From positions 35,591 to 99,590 of the forward strand of contig DASXML010000077.1 of NCBI GenBank assembly GCA_036495715.1: a DNA stretch of 64,000 nt, written 5' to 3'. This stretch comes from Scandinavium sp036495715. GTDB lineage: Bacteria > Pseudomonadota > Gammaproteobacteria > Enterobacterales > Enterobacteriaceae. Both the position numbers and the translations under genes were made by a program. Shown one piece after another: positions 1-7,991 of the stretch; the stretch's first letter is position 1, and each line of letters begins with the position of its first letter. The notes beneath the pieces were generated by a model. That model saw only the letters and a list, made by a program, of their open reading frames with translations, made no database searches and was not told the DNA's origin.

Positions 1-596
1 ACCTCAATAAAAGGAACCCAGGAACCTATCTTATAAGCAACACGGAAGTTATATTCATAATCTTCTTTTTGGTTGTTATATAAATCTTCGCTATCGGCAA
101 TTTTATAAATACCATTTAGCTCAAACATCCAATCATTGACGTTATAACCAAGCCATGCTTCAGGGCGATAGACCATGCGGTCATCTCTACCGTCGCTGTT
201 CCTGCGCATGTATTCCTGACGATAACGGAACGCCGTCCACCAGTTTTCATTGATGTTATACTGCACACGAAGATAAGGCTTATAAATCGTAATGCCATCA
301 CCCGTTTCAATCGCAATACCTGGCTGCCAGATGAGATCCTGCCAAGTAAACTGATAGCTTGCAGTATACTCGTTTCCATTACTTTCCATATTGTTCCACG
401 CATCATTAGATTGTGCATCATCGGAACGTGAAATAGCTTCGACCGCCACGCCAAAACCCGTCGCAAAACGGTGAGACATATAAACACGATCATAATTACG
501 CCCATCGTCATAGTATTCATGACGATAATCAATATAACCTGCATGCACGGCCACAGATAATAATGAAACAAGTAATAACGCGAATTTTAATCTCAT
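1..596 (-). CDS. KdgM-family outer-membrane porin, C-terminus beyond window edge
   Basis: An open frame of 198 codons runs from the ATG at 594-596 off the left edge without a stop. Translation gives a signal peptide of about 19 residues (hydrophobic core, cleavage likely after VHA) followed by GYIDYRHEYYDDGRNYDR and repeated aromatic-rich beta strands such as SHRFATGFGVAVE and YKPYLRVQYNINENWWTAFRYR. This pattern matches the KdgM/NanC/OmpL family of small 12-strand porins for acidic oligosaccharides (oligogalacturonate, sialic acid). About 30-40 residues should be missing, including the terminal Phe. The exact substrate cannot be read from sequence. In E. coli this side of rpmE carries yiiX-metJ instead. 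Confidence 0.8.
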   Translation of the reverse strand, partial: MRLKFALLLVSLLSVAVHAGYIDYRHEYYDDGRNYDRVYMSHRFATGFGVAVEAISRSDDAQSNDAWNNMESNGNEYTASYQFTWQDLIWQPGIAIETGDGITIYKPYLRVQYNINENWWTAFRYRQEYMRRNSDGRDDRMVYRPEAWLGYNVNDWMFELNGIYKIADSEDLYNNQKEDYEYNFRVAYKIGSWVPFIE

Positions 597-890
597 GACT
601 ATCCCTCTTCATACACAATAAATAAATCAGCCCACATCGTTCTCCAGAAAGGAGAAAAAGCCGGGCCTATGAATGATTTTAAATTTCTAAAAAAGTGTAT
701 TTAAACAAGAGAGATAAAACCTTTTAAATTTTGCCAATAAAAGAAATAAATGGCAAAAAAGTAAAAGTGCAAAGGGTTGAGATCACTAACAGAAACAATT
801 TACCAATAAAATAAAAACGTCATTTCATTTATCGAAGTGAGCTATTTATTCAAGAACCAAATATATATTTCACTTCTGATTATCAGGCAT
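597..890. other. AT-rich intergenic region upstream of the KdgM-like gene
   Basis: About 300 bases between the KdgM-like start and the rpmE terminator hold no ORF that I can support. The stretch is strongly AT-rich and should contain the porin promoter and its regulatory sites. A weak half-match to a KdgR-type operator (TAAATGAAATGACG on the minus strand, around 818-831) is the only motif I noticed, and I would not rely on it. Confidence 0.4.
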
Positions 891-920
891 AAAAAAAGGC
901 GCCTTTCGGCGCCTTTTTTT
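891..920 (-). terminator. Rho-independent terminator of rpmE
   Basis: A perfect GGCGCC/GGCGCC stem (898-903 with 908-913) and TTTC loop lies just beyond the rpmE stop. It has seven A's on the left and seven T's on the right, so it can stop transcription on either strand. It insulates rpmE from the KdgM-like porin gene. Confidence 0.9.
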
Positions 921-928
921 CGGTTCGC

Positions 929-1141
929 TTATTTAGCGCCCGGAACGCTGAAACGCTTGTTAAAGCGGTCAACGCGGCCACCGGTAGCAACATCACGCTG
1001 CTTGCCAGTGTAGAACGGGTGGCATTTGCCGCACACGTCCAGGTTCAGAGAATGACCAACGGTAGAACGGATGGTCATTACGTTACCGCAAGAACAGTTT
1101 GCAGTAACTTCTGCGTAATTTGGGTGAATACCTTTTTTCAT
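929..1141 (-). CDS. rpmE: 50S ribosomal protein L31 (zinc-binding C+ form)
   Basis: Bacterial ribosomal protein L31, 70 residues, bridging the 50S and 30S subunits. I chose the ATG at 1141 (MKKGIHPNYAEV) because it gives the family length; the longer frame adds 18 residues unlike L31. Zinc-binding cysteines are present at positions 16, 18, 37 and 40 (CSC and CGKC), so this is the C+ paralogue used under zinc-replete conditions rather than the cysteine-free YkgM type. The gene is divergent from priA and ends in its own terminator. A TATACT hexamer on the minus strand near 1207-1212 is a plausible -10 element. Confidence 0.97.
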   Translation of the reverse strand: MKKGIHPNYAEVTANCSCGNVMTIRSTVGHSLNLDVCGKCHPFYTGKQRDVATGGRVDRFNKRFSVPGAK

Positions 1142-1346
1142 GGGAAACCTCAGTGAAGGCCGCGTCGCTCTTCCAGCCCTAACGCCAGACACCACGCGAA
1201 GTTAATAGTATAGGTCTTTTGGTATCACTTATGTGCACCAAAGGCGGCGAATCATACAGAATTTAACCAGGGGTTGCAATCCTTCCGCTCGTCTCCTTAG
1301 TGTAATGTGTATACTAACGCGCTCCTTTTCAAGTCAGGAAGATTCG

Positions 1347-3545
1347 ATGCCCGTCGCACACGTTGCCCTGCCCGTTCCGCTTCCCCGTACCTTTGACTAT
1401 CTGTTGCCCGATGGCGTCAGTGCTCAGGCGGGCTGTCGCGTGCGCGTGCCGTTTGGAAAGCAACAGGAACGCGTGGGCATTGTGGTGTCGGTCAGCAATG
1501 ACAGCGAACTGCCACTCGACAACCTGAAGAGTGTGATTGACGTTCTGGATACCGAGCCGGTTTATTCGCCCGCCGTTTGGCGCATGTTGCAATGGGCGGC
1601 GGAGTATTATCATCACCCGATTGGCGATGTGCTGTTCCACGCGCTGCCGATTCTGCTGCGTCAAGGGAAACCCGCCAGCGCCGCGCCGCTGTGGTACTGG
1701 TTCGTAACGGAACAGGGCCAGGCGGTGGATATCCAAACGCTCAAGCGTTCCGCGAAACAGCAGCAGGCACTGGCCGCGCTGCGTCAGGGGAAAATCTGGC
1801 GTCATCAGGTCGCGGATTTGGAATTTAACGACGCTGCGTTGCAGGGCTTACGTAAAAAAGGTTTATGCGACCTGGCAAGCGAAGCGCCTGCAATCGGCGA
1901 CTGGCGCAACGGCTACGCGGTCACTGGCGAGCGTTTGCGCCTGAATACCGAACAGGCCACCGCCGTCGGGGCGATTCACAGCGCGTCAGATAAATTTTCA
2001 GCCTGGCTGCTGGCGGGTGTCACGGGTTCCGGCAAAACAGAAGTGTACCTGAGCGTGCTGGAAAACGTGCTGGCTCAGGGCAAACAGGCGCTGGTGATGG
2101 TGCCAGAAATCGGCCTCACGCCGCAGACTATCGCCCGCTTCCGCGAACGTTTTAACGCGCCCGTCGAAGTGCTGCACTCCGCGCTGAACGACAGCGAACG
2201 GCTTTCCGCCTGGTTGAAAGCCAAAAATGGCGAAGCCGGGATCGTGATTGGCACGCGCTCTTCCTTATTTACGCCTTTTAAAAATCTCGGCGTGATCGTC
2301 ATCGACGAAGAACACGACAGCTCCTATAAACAACAAGAAGGCTGGCGTTATCACGCCCGTGATTTAGCGGTATGGCGTGCGCATAATGAGCAAATTCCGA
2401 TTATCCTCGGATCTGCGACGCCAGCGCTGGAAACCTTACACAACGTTCGCCAGGGAAAATATCATCAGCTAAAGCTGACGAAACGCGCCGGTAATGCGCG
2501 CCCGGCAAATCAACATGTGCTGGATTTGAAAAGTCAGCAGCTCCAGGCGGGGCTTTCTCCTGCGCTGATAAACCGCATGCGCCAGCATTTGCAGGCAGAT
2601 AATCAGGTCATTTTGTTCCTGAACCGTCGCGGTTACGCCCCGACGCTGCTGTGCCACGAATGCGGCTGGATTGCCGAATGCCCGCGCTGCGACAGCTATT
2701 ACACGCTGCATCAGGGTCATCGCCACCTGCGCTGCCACCACTGCGACAGCCAGCGGCCGATCCCACGCCAGTGCCCATCCTGCGGTTCCACGCATCTGGT
2801 TCCCGTGGGCTTAGGCACCGAACAGCTTGAAGAAGTGCTGGCCCCGCTGTTTGCTAACGTCCCCATTTCGCGTATCGACCGTGATACCACCAGCCGCAAA
2901 GGCGCGCTGGAGCAATACCTTGCGGAAGTGCATCGCGGCGGCGCGAGAATTCTCATCGGCACCCAGATGCTGGCAAAAGGCCACCACTTCCCGGATGTCA
3001 CGCTGGTTGCGCTACTGGATGTTGACGGCGCGTTGTTCTCGGCAGATTTCCGTTCGGCCGAGCGTTTTGCGCAGCTGTATACTCAGGTTTCCGGACGCGC
3101 GGGCCGAGCAGGGAAACAGGGCGAAGTTATCCTGCAAACGCATCATCCGGAACATCCACTGCTGCAAACCCTGCTGCATCAAGGTTATGACGCCTTTGCC
3201 CAGCAAGCGCTGGCAGAACGTCAAGCGCTACAGCTGCCGCCGTGGACCAGCCATGTATTGATTCGTGCCGAAGATCACGATAATCAGCAAGCGCCGCTGT
3301 TTCTTCAGCAGTTACGAAATCTTATTCAGGCGAGTCCGCTGGCCGATGACAAACTGTGGCTGCTCGGTCCCGTCCCGGCGCTGGCGCCGAAACGCGGTGG
3401 CCGTTGGCGCTGGCAGATCGTGCTGCAACACCCGTCACGTCTGCGTTTGCAGCATATCGTTGGCGGCGCGATGACACTGATTAACACCCTTCCCGCCTCA
3501 CGCAAAGTGAAGTGGGTGCTGGACGTTGACCCGATCGAAGGCTAA
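1347..3545 (+). CDS. priA: Primosomal protein N', replication-restart DNA helicase
   Basis: PriA recognises stalled or repaired forks and reloads DnaB through PriB, DnaT and DnaC. The ATG at 1347 (MPVAHVALPVPLPRTFDYL), preceded by AGGAAG, gives 732 residues, the E. coli length. Visible parts: N-terminal 3'-end-binding domain, Walker A GVTGSGKTE near residue 225, Walker B DEEH near 320, eight zinc-binding cysteines in the segment from CHECGWIAECPRC to CPSCG (about 435-480), and helicase motifs V and VI (GTQMLAKGHHFPDVTLV, QVSGRAGRAG). It is divergent from rpmE; an extended -10 (TGTGTATACT) lies at 1306-1315. The gene is intact. Confidence 0.97.
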   Translation: MPVAHVALPVPLPRTFDYLLPDGVSAQAGCRVRVPFGKQQERVGIVVSVSNDSELPLDNLKSVIDVLDTEPVYSPAVWRMLQWAAEYYHHPIGDVLFHALPILLRQGKPASAAPLWYWFVTEQGQAVDIQTLKRSAKQQQALAALRQGKIWRHQVADLEFNDAALQGLRKKGLCDLASEAPAIGDWRNGYAVTGERLRLNTEQATAVGAIHSASDKFSAWLLAGVTGSGKTEVYLSVLENVLAQGKQALVMVPEIGLTPQTIARFRERFNAPVEVLHSALNDSERLSAWLKAKNGEAGIVIGTRSSLFTPFKNLGVIVIDEEHDSSYKQQEGWRYHARDLAVWRAHNEQIPIILGSATPALETLHNVRQGKYHQLKLTKRAGNARPANQHVLDLKSQQLQAGLSPALINRMRQHLQADNQVILFLNRRGYAPTLLCHECGWIAECPRCDSYYTLHQGHRHLRCHHCDSQRPIPRQCPSCGSTHLVPVGLGTEQLEEVLAPLFANVPISRIDRDTTSRKGALEQYLAEVHRGGARILIGTQMLAKGHHFPDVTLVALLDVDGALFSADFRSAERFAQLYTQVSGRAGRAGKQGEVILQTHHPEHPLLQTLLHQGYDAFAQQALAERQALQLPPWTSHVLIRAEDHDNQQAPLFLQQLRNLIQASPLADDKLWLLGPVPALAPKRGGRWRWQIVLQHPSRLRLQHIVGGAMTLINTLPASRKVKWVLDVDPIEG

Positions 3546-3695
3546 CCCCTTGCGCTGCGAGGCAGATCGAAAAATTTAGCATCCGTCACAATTTTCATGA
3601 AATTTCTGTAACTCCCCAGGCTTACTCTCTGATAAAAAAGAGACTGTTGTCAGAGACAGTGGAAGTCTCTGCCCCCGTTAGCGAGGAGAACCCAG

Positions 3696-4724
3696 GTGAA
3701 GTCCAAGAAAGAGGTTGTTTCGGCAACCATGAAGGATGTGGCCCAGAAAGCGAATGTCTCAACGGCAACCGTTTCCCGGGCATTGATGAACCCCGACAAA
3801 GTGTCGCAGTCCACGCGTAATAAGGTGGAAAAAGCCGCTTTAGAGGTGGGTTATTATCCTCAGGCTCTGGGGCGCAACACCAAACGCAACGAGTCGAGGA
3901 CCATTCTGGTGATCGTGCCGGACATCTGCGATCCTTTCTTTAGTGAAATCTTCCGGGGTATTGAAATTACCGCTGCCGAGCAGGGGTATCTGGTACTGAT
4001 TGGCGACTGCGCGCATCAGAATCAGCAGGAAAAAACCTTCATCGACCTCATCATCACCAAACAAATCGACGGCATGCTGCTGCTGGGTTCACGCCTGCCG
4101 TTTGACGCCAGCATTGAAGAGCAACGGAATTTGCCGCCAATGGTCATGGCCAACGAATTTGCGCCGGAGCTTGAGCTGCCGACGGTACACATCGACAACC
4201 TGACCGCCTCGTTTAACGCCGTTAATTTCTTGCATGAACTGGGTCACCAGCGCATTGGTTGTATCGCCGGGCCGGAAGAAATGCCGCTGTGCCATTATCG
4301 TTTGCAGGGCTACGTTCAGGCGCTGCGCCGCAGTGGCATTACCGTCGATCCGCACTACATCGCCCGTGGCAACTTTACGTATGAAGCGGGCGCCAACGCA
4401 CTCGAACAACTGCTGGCCTTGCCGCAACCGCCAACGGCGGTTTTCTGTCACAGCGATATTATGGCGCTTGGCGCACTGTCGCTGGCAAAACGCCGTGGTC
4501 TGAACGTACCAGAAGACCTGTCAATTATTGGCTTCGATAACATTTCATTGTCTGAATTTTGCGACCCTCCACTCACCACCGTTTCACAGCCACGCTTTGA
4601 TATTGGCCGCGAAGCGATGCTGCTTTTGCTCGATCAGTTAAGCGGTCAAAATGTCAGCAGTGGTTCACGACTGCTTGACTGTGAACTGGTTGTTCGCGGC
4701 AGTACCGCTAAAAATAAGCCTTAA
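3696..4724 (+). CDS. cytR: LacI-family repressor of nucleoside catabolism
   Basis: CytR represses nucleoside uptake and catabolism genes cooperatively with CRP and is relieved by cytidine. The frame opens with GTG at 3696 behind GAGGAG; 342 residues, against 341 in E. coli. The N-terminus holds the LacI helix-turn-helix (MKDVAQKANVSTATVSRALMNPDKVS, residues 12-37), followed by a periplasmic-binding-protein-like core with family signatures such as VIVPDICDPFFSEI and DLSIIGFDN. It stands alone between priA and ftsN. The upstream 150 bases contain no clear terminator for priA. Confidence 0.96.
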   Translation: MKSKKEVVSATMKDVAQKANVSTATVSRALMNPDKVSQSTRNKVEKAALEVGYYPQALGRNTKRNESRTILVIVPDICDPFFSEIFRGIEITAAEQGYLVLIGDCAHQNQQEKTFIDLIITKQIDGMLLLGSRLPFDASIEEQRNLPPMVMANEFAPELELPTVHIDNLTASFNAVNFLHELGHQRIGCIAGPEEMPLCHYRLQGYVQALRRSGITVDPHYIARGNFTYEAGANALEQLLALPQPPTAVFCHSDIMALGALSLAKRRGLNVPEDLSIIGFDNISLSEFCDPPLTTVSQPRFDIGREAMLLLLDQLSGQNVSSGSRLLDCELVVRGSTAKNKP

Positions 4725-4817
4725 TCAAAACGGCTTTCGGACTTGCGCTTCTGGTCAAAGCCCCGCCGCTTAAGTAACATGGCGGGCTGATGAACGAATA
4801 AATACAGCGAAACGACA

Positions 4818-5837
4818 GTGGCACAACGAGATTATGTAAGCCGCAGCAAGCCTGCTGCTTCGCGGCGCAAAAAGAGTCCTCCGCGGAACTCACGGAAAAA
4901 GCAAAGCAGCCTGCCTGCTGTCTCACCTACCATGGTCGCGATTGCGGCAGCTGTGCTGGTTGCCTTTATCGGCGGCCTGTACTTCATCACCCATCACAAG
5001 AAAGAAGAAGCAGACGCCCTGCAAGGCCGTCAGGCGACCGGTAATGGCCTTCCGCCGAAGCCAGAAGAGCGCTGGCGCTACATTAAAGAACTGGAAAGCC
5101 GCCAACCTGGCGTGCGTGCGCCGACAGAACCATCTGCGGGCGGTGAAGTGAAAAATGCCAATGAATTGACGGATGAACAGCGCCAGTTGTTAGCGCAAAT
5201 GCAGGCCGATATGCGCCAGCAGCCGACACAGCTGACAGAAGTGCCGTGGAACGAACAAACGCCAGCTCAGCGCCAGCAAACGCTGCAACGCCAACGTCTT
5301 GTCCAGCAAGCCCAACAGGCACAGCAACAGGTCCAACAACAGCAGTATTCACAGACCCAGCCGGTGCAGGCTCAACGCACGCAGCCTCGTCCAGCGGAAC
5401 AGCCTTATCAGCAACCGCAGCAAACACGCGCGGTACAGAGCCAACCGGCCCAGCCAGTGCGCCAGACGCCGCCAAAGCAAACGACGCAGCCTTATCAGGA
5501 TCTGTTGCAGACGCCATCGCATACCACCGCCAGCCAGTCTAAAACGCAGCAGGCAGCCCCGGTAACGCGTGAGCCAGAAGCAGCAAAACCAACCGCAGAG
5601 AAGAAAGATGAACGTCGCTGGATGGTACAGTGCGGTTCGTTCAAAGGTGCCGATCAGGCAGAAACCGTTCGTGCGCAGTTAGCGTTTGAAGGGTTTGATT
5701 CTCGTATCACCACCAACAATGGCTGGAATCGCGTGGTGATTGGCCCCGTGAAAGGCAAAGACAATGCCGATGGCATCCTCTCCCGCCTGAAGGTCGCCGG
5801 TCACACAAACTGTATTCGTCTCTCCGCCGGGGGTTGA
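4818..5837 (+). CDS. ftsN: Essential cell-division protein FtsN
   Basis: FtsN is the late bitopic divisome protein that triggers septal peptidoglycan synthesis. GTG start at 4818; 339 residues against 319 in E. coli. Order: cytoplasmic tail MAQRDYVSRS with the FtsA-contacting Asp5 region, basic stretch, one membrane segment (about 38-57), periplasmic helices including the conserved NGLPPKPEERWRYIKELESR, a long Gln/Pro-rich low-complexity linker (about 150-240), and a C-terminal SPOR domain beginning at RRWMVQCGSF. The extra length is in the linker. The stop codon overlaps the -35 element of the hslVU heat-shock promoter. Confidence 0.96.
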   Translation: MAQRDYVSRSKPAASRRKKSPPRNSRKKQSSLPAVSPTMVAIAAAVLVAFIGGLYFITHHKKEEADALQGRQATGNGLPPKPEERWRYIKELESRQPGVRAPTEPSAGGEVKNANELTDEQRQLLAQMQADMRQQPTQLTEVPWNEQTPAQRQQTLQRQRLVQQAQQAQQQVQQQQYSQTQPVQAQRTQPRPAEQPYQQPQQTRAVQSQPAQPVRQTPPKQTTQPYQDLLQTPSHTTASQSKTQQAAPVTREPEAAKPTAEKKDERRWMVQCGSFKGADQAETVRAQLAFEGFDSRITTNNGWNRVVIGPVKGKDNADGILSRLKVAGHTNCIRLSAGG

Positions 5838-5860
5838 AACCCCCAAATTGCCCCCCATCT
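5834..5860 (+). promoter_or_regulatory. Sigma-32 heat-shock promoter of hslVU
   Basis: TTGAAA (5834-5839) is followed after 13 bases by CCCCATCT (5853-5860). Both match the sigma-32 -35 (CTTGAAA) and -10 (CCCCATnT) elements with normal spacing. The -35 box includes the TGA stop of ftsN, so the promoter is embedded in the end of the preceding gene. Confidence 0.88.
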
Positions 5861-5873
5861 ATTAAAGCATTCT

Positions 5874-5894
5874 GCCCCGTACAACGTGCGGGGC
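5874..5894 (+). promoter_or_regulatory. Stem-loop in the hslVU 5' untranslated region
   Basis: GCCCCGTAC pairs with GTGCGGGGC (nine pairs including one G-U) around an AAC loop, 33 bases before the hslV GTG. A stabilising stem-loop in this leader is known in E. coli, where it protects the hslVU messenger. The pairing is directly visible; the role is transferred from E. coli. Confidence 0.75.
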
Positions 5895-5927
5895 CTGTAT
5901 TCTGCTTTACACCCAGGGGGTCCTCTC

Positions 5928-6458
5928 GTGACAACAATAGTCAGTGTTCGTCGTAACGGTCATGTCGTTATCGCCGGTGATGGTCAGGCTACGCTTGGCA
6001 ACACCGTCATGAAAGGCAACGTAAAAAAAGTCCGCCGTTTGTATAACGACAAAGTGATCGCCGGTTTTGCGGGCGGCACTGCGGATGCGTTCACGCTGTT
6101 TGAACTGTTCGAACGTAAGCTGGAAATGCATCAAGGACATCTGGTGAAAGCCGCGGTGGAACTCGCCAAAGACTGGCGTACCGACCGCATGCTGCGCAAG
6201 CTTGAAGCGCTGCTGGCTGTTGCAGACGAAAATGCCTCGCTCATCATCACCGGCAACGGTGACGTGGTGCAGCCTGAAAACGATTTGATTGCCATTGGCT
6301 CTGGCGGCCCGTATGCCCAGGCCGCAGCCCGTGCGTTGCTGGAAAATACCGAGCTTGGCGCTCGTGACATTGCGGAAAAAGCGTTGGGGATTGCAGGTGA
6401 TATCTGCATCTACACCAACCACTTCCACACCATCGAAGAATTACCTTCTAAAGCGTAA
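5928..6458 (+). CDS. hslV: ATP-dependent protease HslVU peptidase subunit
   Basis: HslV forms the double-hexamer proteolytic core that degrades proteins unfolded by HslU. I used the GTG at 5928 because it gives MTTIVSVRRNGHV, 176 residues as in E. coli, and exposes Thr2 as the N-terminal catalytic threonine after Met removal. The proteasome-beta fold signatures VIAGDGQATLGNTVMKGN and IGSGGPYAQAAARALL are present. The longer frame adds 14 unrelated residues encoded by the leader. It is nine bases upstream of hslU in one operon driven by the sigma-32 promoter. Confidence 0.97.
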   Translation: MTTIVSVRRNGHVVIAGDGQATLGNTVMKGNVKKVRRLYNDKVIAGFAGGTADAFTLFELFERKLEMHQGHLVKAAVELAKDWRTDRMLRKLEALLAVADENASLIITGNGDVVQPENDLIAIGSGGPYAQAAARALLENTELGARDIAEKALGIAGDICIYTNHFHTIEELPSKA

Positions 6459-6467
6459 GGATCTCCT

Positions 6468-7802
6468 ATGTCTGAAATGACCCCACGCGAGATTGTCAGC
6501 GAACTCGACAAACACATTATTGGCCAGGACGCGGCAAAGCGTTCTGTGGCTATCGCCCTGCGTAACCGCTGGCGCCGTATGCAGCTCGACGAAGAGCTGC
6601 GTCATGAAGTCACCCCGAAAAACATTCTGATGATTGGCCCAACCGGCGTCGGTAAAACCGAAATCGCTCGTCGCCTGGCGAAACTGGCTAATGCGCCGTT
6701 CATCAAAGTTGAAGCGACTAAGTTCACTGAAGTGGGCTATGTGGGTAAAGAAGTGGATTCTATCATCCGCGATCTGACGGATTCGGCCATCAAAATGGTG
6801 CGCATGCAGTCGATCGACAAAAACCGTTATCGCGCGGAAGAAATGGCGGAAGAACGCATTCTCGACGTGCTCATTCCGCCAGCCAAAAACAACTGGGGCC
6901 AGTCCGAAGCGCCACAGGAACCTTCCGCTGCGCGTCAGGCATTCCGCAAAAAACTGCGTGAGGGCCAGCTCGACGATAAAGAAATCGAAATCGATCTTGC
7001 TGCTGCGCCAATGGGCGTAGAAATCATGGCGCCTCCAGGCATGGAAGAGATGACCAGCCAGCTGCAGTCTATGTTCCAGAATATGGGCGGCCAGAAGCAG
7101 AAACCGCGCAAGCTGAAAATCAAAGAAGCAATGAAGCTGCTGATTGAAGAAGAAGCGGCGAAACTGGTGAACCCGGAAGAGCTGAAGCAAGACGCCATCG
7201 AAGCAGTTGAACAGCACGGTATCGTGTTTATCGATGAGATTGACAAAATCTGTAAGCGCGGCGGTAATTCCTCTGGCCCGGATGTGTCTCGTGAAGGCGT
7301 TCAGCGTGACCTGCTGCCGCTGGTCGAAGGCTGTACCGTTTCCACCAAGCACGGCATGGTGAAAACAGATCATATTCTGTTTATCGCGTCCGGCGCTTTC
7401 CAGGTTGCCAGCCCGTCAGATCTGATCCCGGAACTGCAAGGCCGTTTGCCGATTCGCGTTGAGCTACAGGCGCTGACCACCCACGATTTTGAACGTATTC
7501 TGACTGAGCCAAACGCCTCTGTAACCGTACAGTACAAAGCGCTGATGGGTACGGAAGGCGTGAACATCGATTTCACCGAAGATGGCATCAAACGCATTGC
7601 TCAGGCCGCATGGCAGGTCAACGAAACGACCGAAAACATCGGTGCTCGTCGTCTGCACACTGTGCTGGAACGTCTGATGGAAGACATTTCCTATGACGCC
7701 AGTGAACGCCAGGGCGAATCCTTTACCATTGACGCAGAATATGTGAGTAAACACCTCGATGCGTTAGTGGCAGATGAAGATCTGAGTCGTTTTATCCTAT
7801 AA
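6468..7802 (+). CDS. hslU: ATP-dependent protease HslVU unfoldase/ATPase subunit
   Basis: AAA+ (Clp/Hsp100) unfoldase that recognises substrates such as SulA and feeds them to HslV. 444 residues. Walker A GPTGVGKT lies at residues 57-64, the pore loop GYVGKEVDS near 90, the intermediate I domain at about 110-240, Walker B IVFIDEIDK near 253, and the sensor II arginine motif IGARRLHT near 393. The C-terminus EDLSRFIL is the tail that inserts into HslV. Co-transcribed with hslV. Its terminator appears to enclose an ERIC repeat. Confidence 0.97.
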   Translation: MSEMTPREIVSELDKHIIGQDAAKRSVAIALRNRWRRMQLDEELRHEVTPKNILMIGPTGVGKTEIARRLAKLANAPFIKVEATKFTEVGYVGKEVDSIIRDLTDSAIKMVRMQSIDKNRYRAEEMAEERILDVLIPPAKNNWGQSEAPQEPSAARQAFRKKLREGQLDDKEIEIDLAAAPMGVEIMAPPGMEEMTSQLQSMFQNMGGQKQKPRKLKIKEAMKLLIEEEAAKLVNPEELKQDAIEAVEQHGIVFIDEIDKICKRGGNSSGPDVSREGVQRDLLPLVEGCTVSTKHGMVKTDHILFIASGAFQVASPSDLIPELQGRLPIRVELQALTTHDFERILTEPNASVTVQYKALMGTEGVNIDFTEDGIKRIAQAAWQVNETTENIGARRLHTVLERLMEDISYDASERQGESFTIDAEYVSKHLDALVADEDLSRFIL

Positions 7803-7831
7803 TCCCGGTAATTGCATTTTCATCACCGTTG

Positions 7832-7978
7832 ATGGGGGCATGAACTCTATATAGTTCGTGTCACAGAAAGGCAGCACGTTTCTGAATCCCAGGAGCATAG
7901 AAAGACTATGTGACTGAGGCGAAGAAACGCAGCTAACGCTTCTGTGCCGCGAAATATGACGAGTTAGCCCCCATTTTT
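7832..7978 (+). terminator. Probable hslU terminator with an ERIC in its loop
   Basis: ATGGGGGC (7832-7839) is the exact reverse complement of GCCCCCAT (7967-7974), which is followed by a T run (7974-7978). The roughly 127 bases between the arms are an ERIC-type repeat. This looks like an ordinary terminator whose loop received the repeat. Whether it still terminates is inference. Confidence 0.55.
7845..7965. repeat. ERIC element 1 (divergent)
   Basis: The core CTGAATCCCAGGAGCATAG ... CTATGTGACTGAGGCG matches the ERIC palindrome (canonical GAATCCCCAGGAGCTTAC ... AAGTGACTGGGGTGAGC) with several compensated changes. The outer arms CACAGAAAGGC and GCTTCTGTGCC also pair. The end resembles the usual ERIC end AAGTATGACGAG. 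Boundaries are approximate. Confidence 0.8.
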
Positions 7979-7991
7979 ATTGGCTGGAACA

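Noticed and set aside
5246..5565. Overlapping plus-strand frames within the ftsN linker
   Set aside because: Alternative reading of the CAG/CCG-rich repeat gives Ala/Thr/Pro or Arg/Ser low-complexity strings; a composition artefact.
6441..7373. 310-codon minus-strand frame opposite hslU
   Set aside because: Antisense shadow of hslU; His/Phe-rich translation with no known domain and no RBS.
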